64,000 nt of DNA from Tubulanus polymorphus (lineage: Eukaryota; Nemertea; Palaeonemertea; Tubulaniformes; Tubulanidae), in the NCBI RefSeq assembly GCF_964204645.1, contig NC_134030.1:11592278-11656277 (forward strand), written 5' to 3'. The notes under the pieces were generated by a model. It ran no database searches. It saw only the letters and a program-made list of their open reading frames with translations, and had not been told where the DNA came from. Position 1 is the first letter of the stretch. Each line of letters opens with the position of its first letter. Below, in pieces: positions 62,331 to 64,000 of the stretch. The position numbers and the translations under genes are program-made.

Positions 62331-63506
62331 GTGAGTTGAATGAACTGAATGACTTGTATCTCCTTAGTTTCTGACGAAAAGCAACTCACCGGGCACTCAT
62401 TCGAACTACGGTATATTTCGTTTATTTCTGCCCAAATCTCAAAATCTCAAATTCACGTGATAATGATATGTTCACGTATTCATGAAACTAGTATTAAAGA
62501 TTATATGCCTGACGTGACAACTTGTATTCATTATATTCACAATACAACATGTACATAATGCATCAATACTAACAGTACTGTATTCAGTCACGAGATTGAC
62601 TTCATGAACTGAAAAAGAAACCATGTAATGCAGATGGCAACTTCATGTGTTAAAACATCAATGGCAGTACACAAAAAGGAACCACCAAATTTGAGATACT
62701 ATGGCTTCATTTCTGAATAATTTTTTTTGGATTTGATTTGTACTTTGAGGTCTCTTGGCCAATGGTCATCTTTGATTCGGAATTGCCAAGGCAAAATTCT
62801 GGAGTGGAAGCCTGGAAATTTATCAAGCCTCAAAAGAGACCCAACTTTTACATCGAAATTGGTAACTACACCTGCTTATATTGATATGATAAAAGAAATT
62901 TATTAGAGCCATGTATTTCACATGACTGTGGTATGAAAATATAGAACTTGATCTTGAACGATATTGGACAGCTGGGGCAGCTTGGTTTGTCACCCCCGGG
63001 TACTTCAGGTTGCACAGATAGACTGTCATTTGTGTTGTTCACCATTTTAATTAAAACCACTGATAGAGCAAGTTGGAGGTTTGACAAATTTGAAGAATCC
63101 GTCCCTTAAAAGTCTAGTAAATTATTACAAGATGCTTCTCGGAATATTTGGCTCAGTCTTTTTGGAAGAATTCGGATTTTGCTGTAATCCAGACTTCATT
63201 AGACCTGTCGACAAGAGCGACATAAAGACAATTACGATGGTTCTTTAACGCGCAAGTTTTAAAATTCAGACAGACGAAGATGTGTGGTTAACTACCGAAA
63301 AACAAATAATACAGTAATCAAATTAGCAAAATTAACGAAAATAAATTGAAGATGTATAGTTGCAAAGCAGCAATAAGGAGTTTTCTGCACAGCCTTCTTC
63401 GTATTCATGATCTCGTCTGGTTACTGTGTCAACCACGATCGCATGTATGCTGAACCAGCCGCACCATGCTATTGAAAATGAAGGGATCTTAGAATCCTGT
63501 TTATTG
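62331..63506. other. Anonymous DNA
   Basis: No further exon, RNA gene or transposon terminus could be supported. Short open frames on both strands lack splice context. Confidence 0.4.
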
Positions 63507-63740
63507 GTCAACACGGTTTTATAAAAGGATGGTCTATTAACAGTCAATTGGGCCTACTTGAAACCATAGATAACTGGACCAGACGGTTATTTGACTCTTG
63601 AAAATCGATTGTAAGGCCTGGATTTCGAAAAAGCATTTGATAAGGTACTACATCAGCAATAACTAAACAAGCTATTAGGAAAAGGTATCAATGATGGGTC
63701 GCTTAAATGGCTCAGCAGTTTTCTCTGATCGACAACAGGT
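63507..63740 (+). pseudogene. Decayed LINE reverse transcriptase
   Basis: The + strand reads QHGFIKGWSINSQLGLLETI, then DNWTRRLFDS and a stop. After a frameshift comes LDFEKAFDKVLHQQ, a stop, LNKLLGKGINDGSLKWLSSF and a stop. QHGF..G.S..SQL, LDF.KAFDKV.H and LLKWLSSFL are hallmark segments of non-LTR reverse transcriptase. At least three stops and one frameshift show it is dead. The following sequence to the window end is not recognisable. Confidence 0.85.
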
Positions 63741-64000
63741 GACCGAAATCATCGGAACTGTCTCATCTTAGAAATAAGTAGATCTAACCAGTTGAGTCAC
63801 GCAAGGTCTTATAATTATAATTTAATAGTAATCTATTCAGCTGAAAATCAATATAATATATGCTCCTTCATTATGTGGTGTGGCAGGCGGACTCGTGACT
63901 GAAGCCCGTATCAGTTAAGTAAGTTACGTGGTCGTGTGGGAACGCCTTTAATTAAGTTAAAACCATTTCATGATGACATGAAACATTAAATGGTTAACAG
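63741..64000. other. Window end, no feature recognised
   Basis: AT-rich sequence after the reverse transcriptase remnant. A GTTGAGTCACGCAAGGTCTT block could be more of the LINE, but no frame was followed. Confidence 0.3.

Overview
The window reads as nuclear DNA of a marine-type invertebrate animal. Genes are split into short exons with GT-AG introns, coding density is very low, and most of the sequence is intronic, intergenic or transposon-derived. The repeat spectrum (Helentron-like elements with tandem cores, Harbinger, hAT and pogo/Tigger-like MITEs, several LINE tails, Penelope-like hairpins, tRNA-like SINE heads) fits a mollusc, brachiopod, amphioxus or ambulacrarian. I cannot place the species from this alone.

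Three genes can be reconstructed with matching splice phases. (1) HIBCH, 3-hydroxyisobutyryl-CoA hydrolase of valine catabolism, runs on the + strand in ten exons over about 18 kb (20018-37901); its first exon is missing. (2) A 417-residue BTB/BACK protein resembling the invertebrate 'serine-enriched protein' group runs on the + strand in seven exons (39687-44419). (3) MRPL40, a mitochondrial large-subunit ribosomal protein, runs on the - strand in four visible exons (44583-46649) and converges tail to tail on the BTB gene with only 163 bases between the stop codons. HIBCH and MRPL40 are both mitochondrial, but nothing in the sequence links their regulation. Three further open, splice-flanked segments (2855-3178, 60653-60926, 62212-62330) look like exons of genes I do not recognise.

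Layout: 1-4866 is mostly anonymous DNA with one candidate exon. 4867-8144 is a 3.3 kb CA-based satellite in four sequence layers. 8145-20017 is gene-poor, with LINE remnants, two decayed coding-like stretches, a Helentron-like element and a Harbinger element. 20018-38450 is HIBCH, whose introns hold a hairpin element, a SINE-like unit, a hAT remnant, MITEs, LINE ends and Helentron-like copies. 38680-46650 holds the BTB gene and MRPL40 with intronic transposons. 46650-64000 is almost entirely repeats: three direct copies of a 1.7 kb unit, two Helentron-like copies, a 2.3 kb TAA-flanked element containing a 522-base foldback element, a 516-base inverted repeat, a telomere-like patch and a decayed reverse transcriptase. 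No bacterial, phage or CRISPR feature was seen. I found no clearly new biochemical system; the most unusual material is structural DNA (the layered satellite, and hairpin elements carrying hammerhead-like cores).
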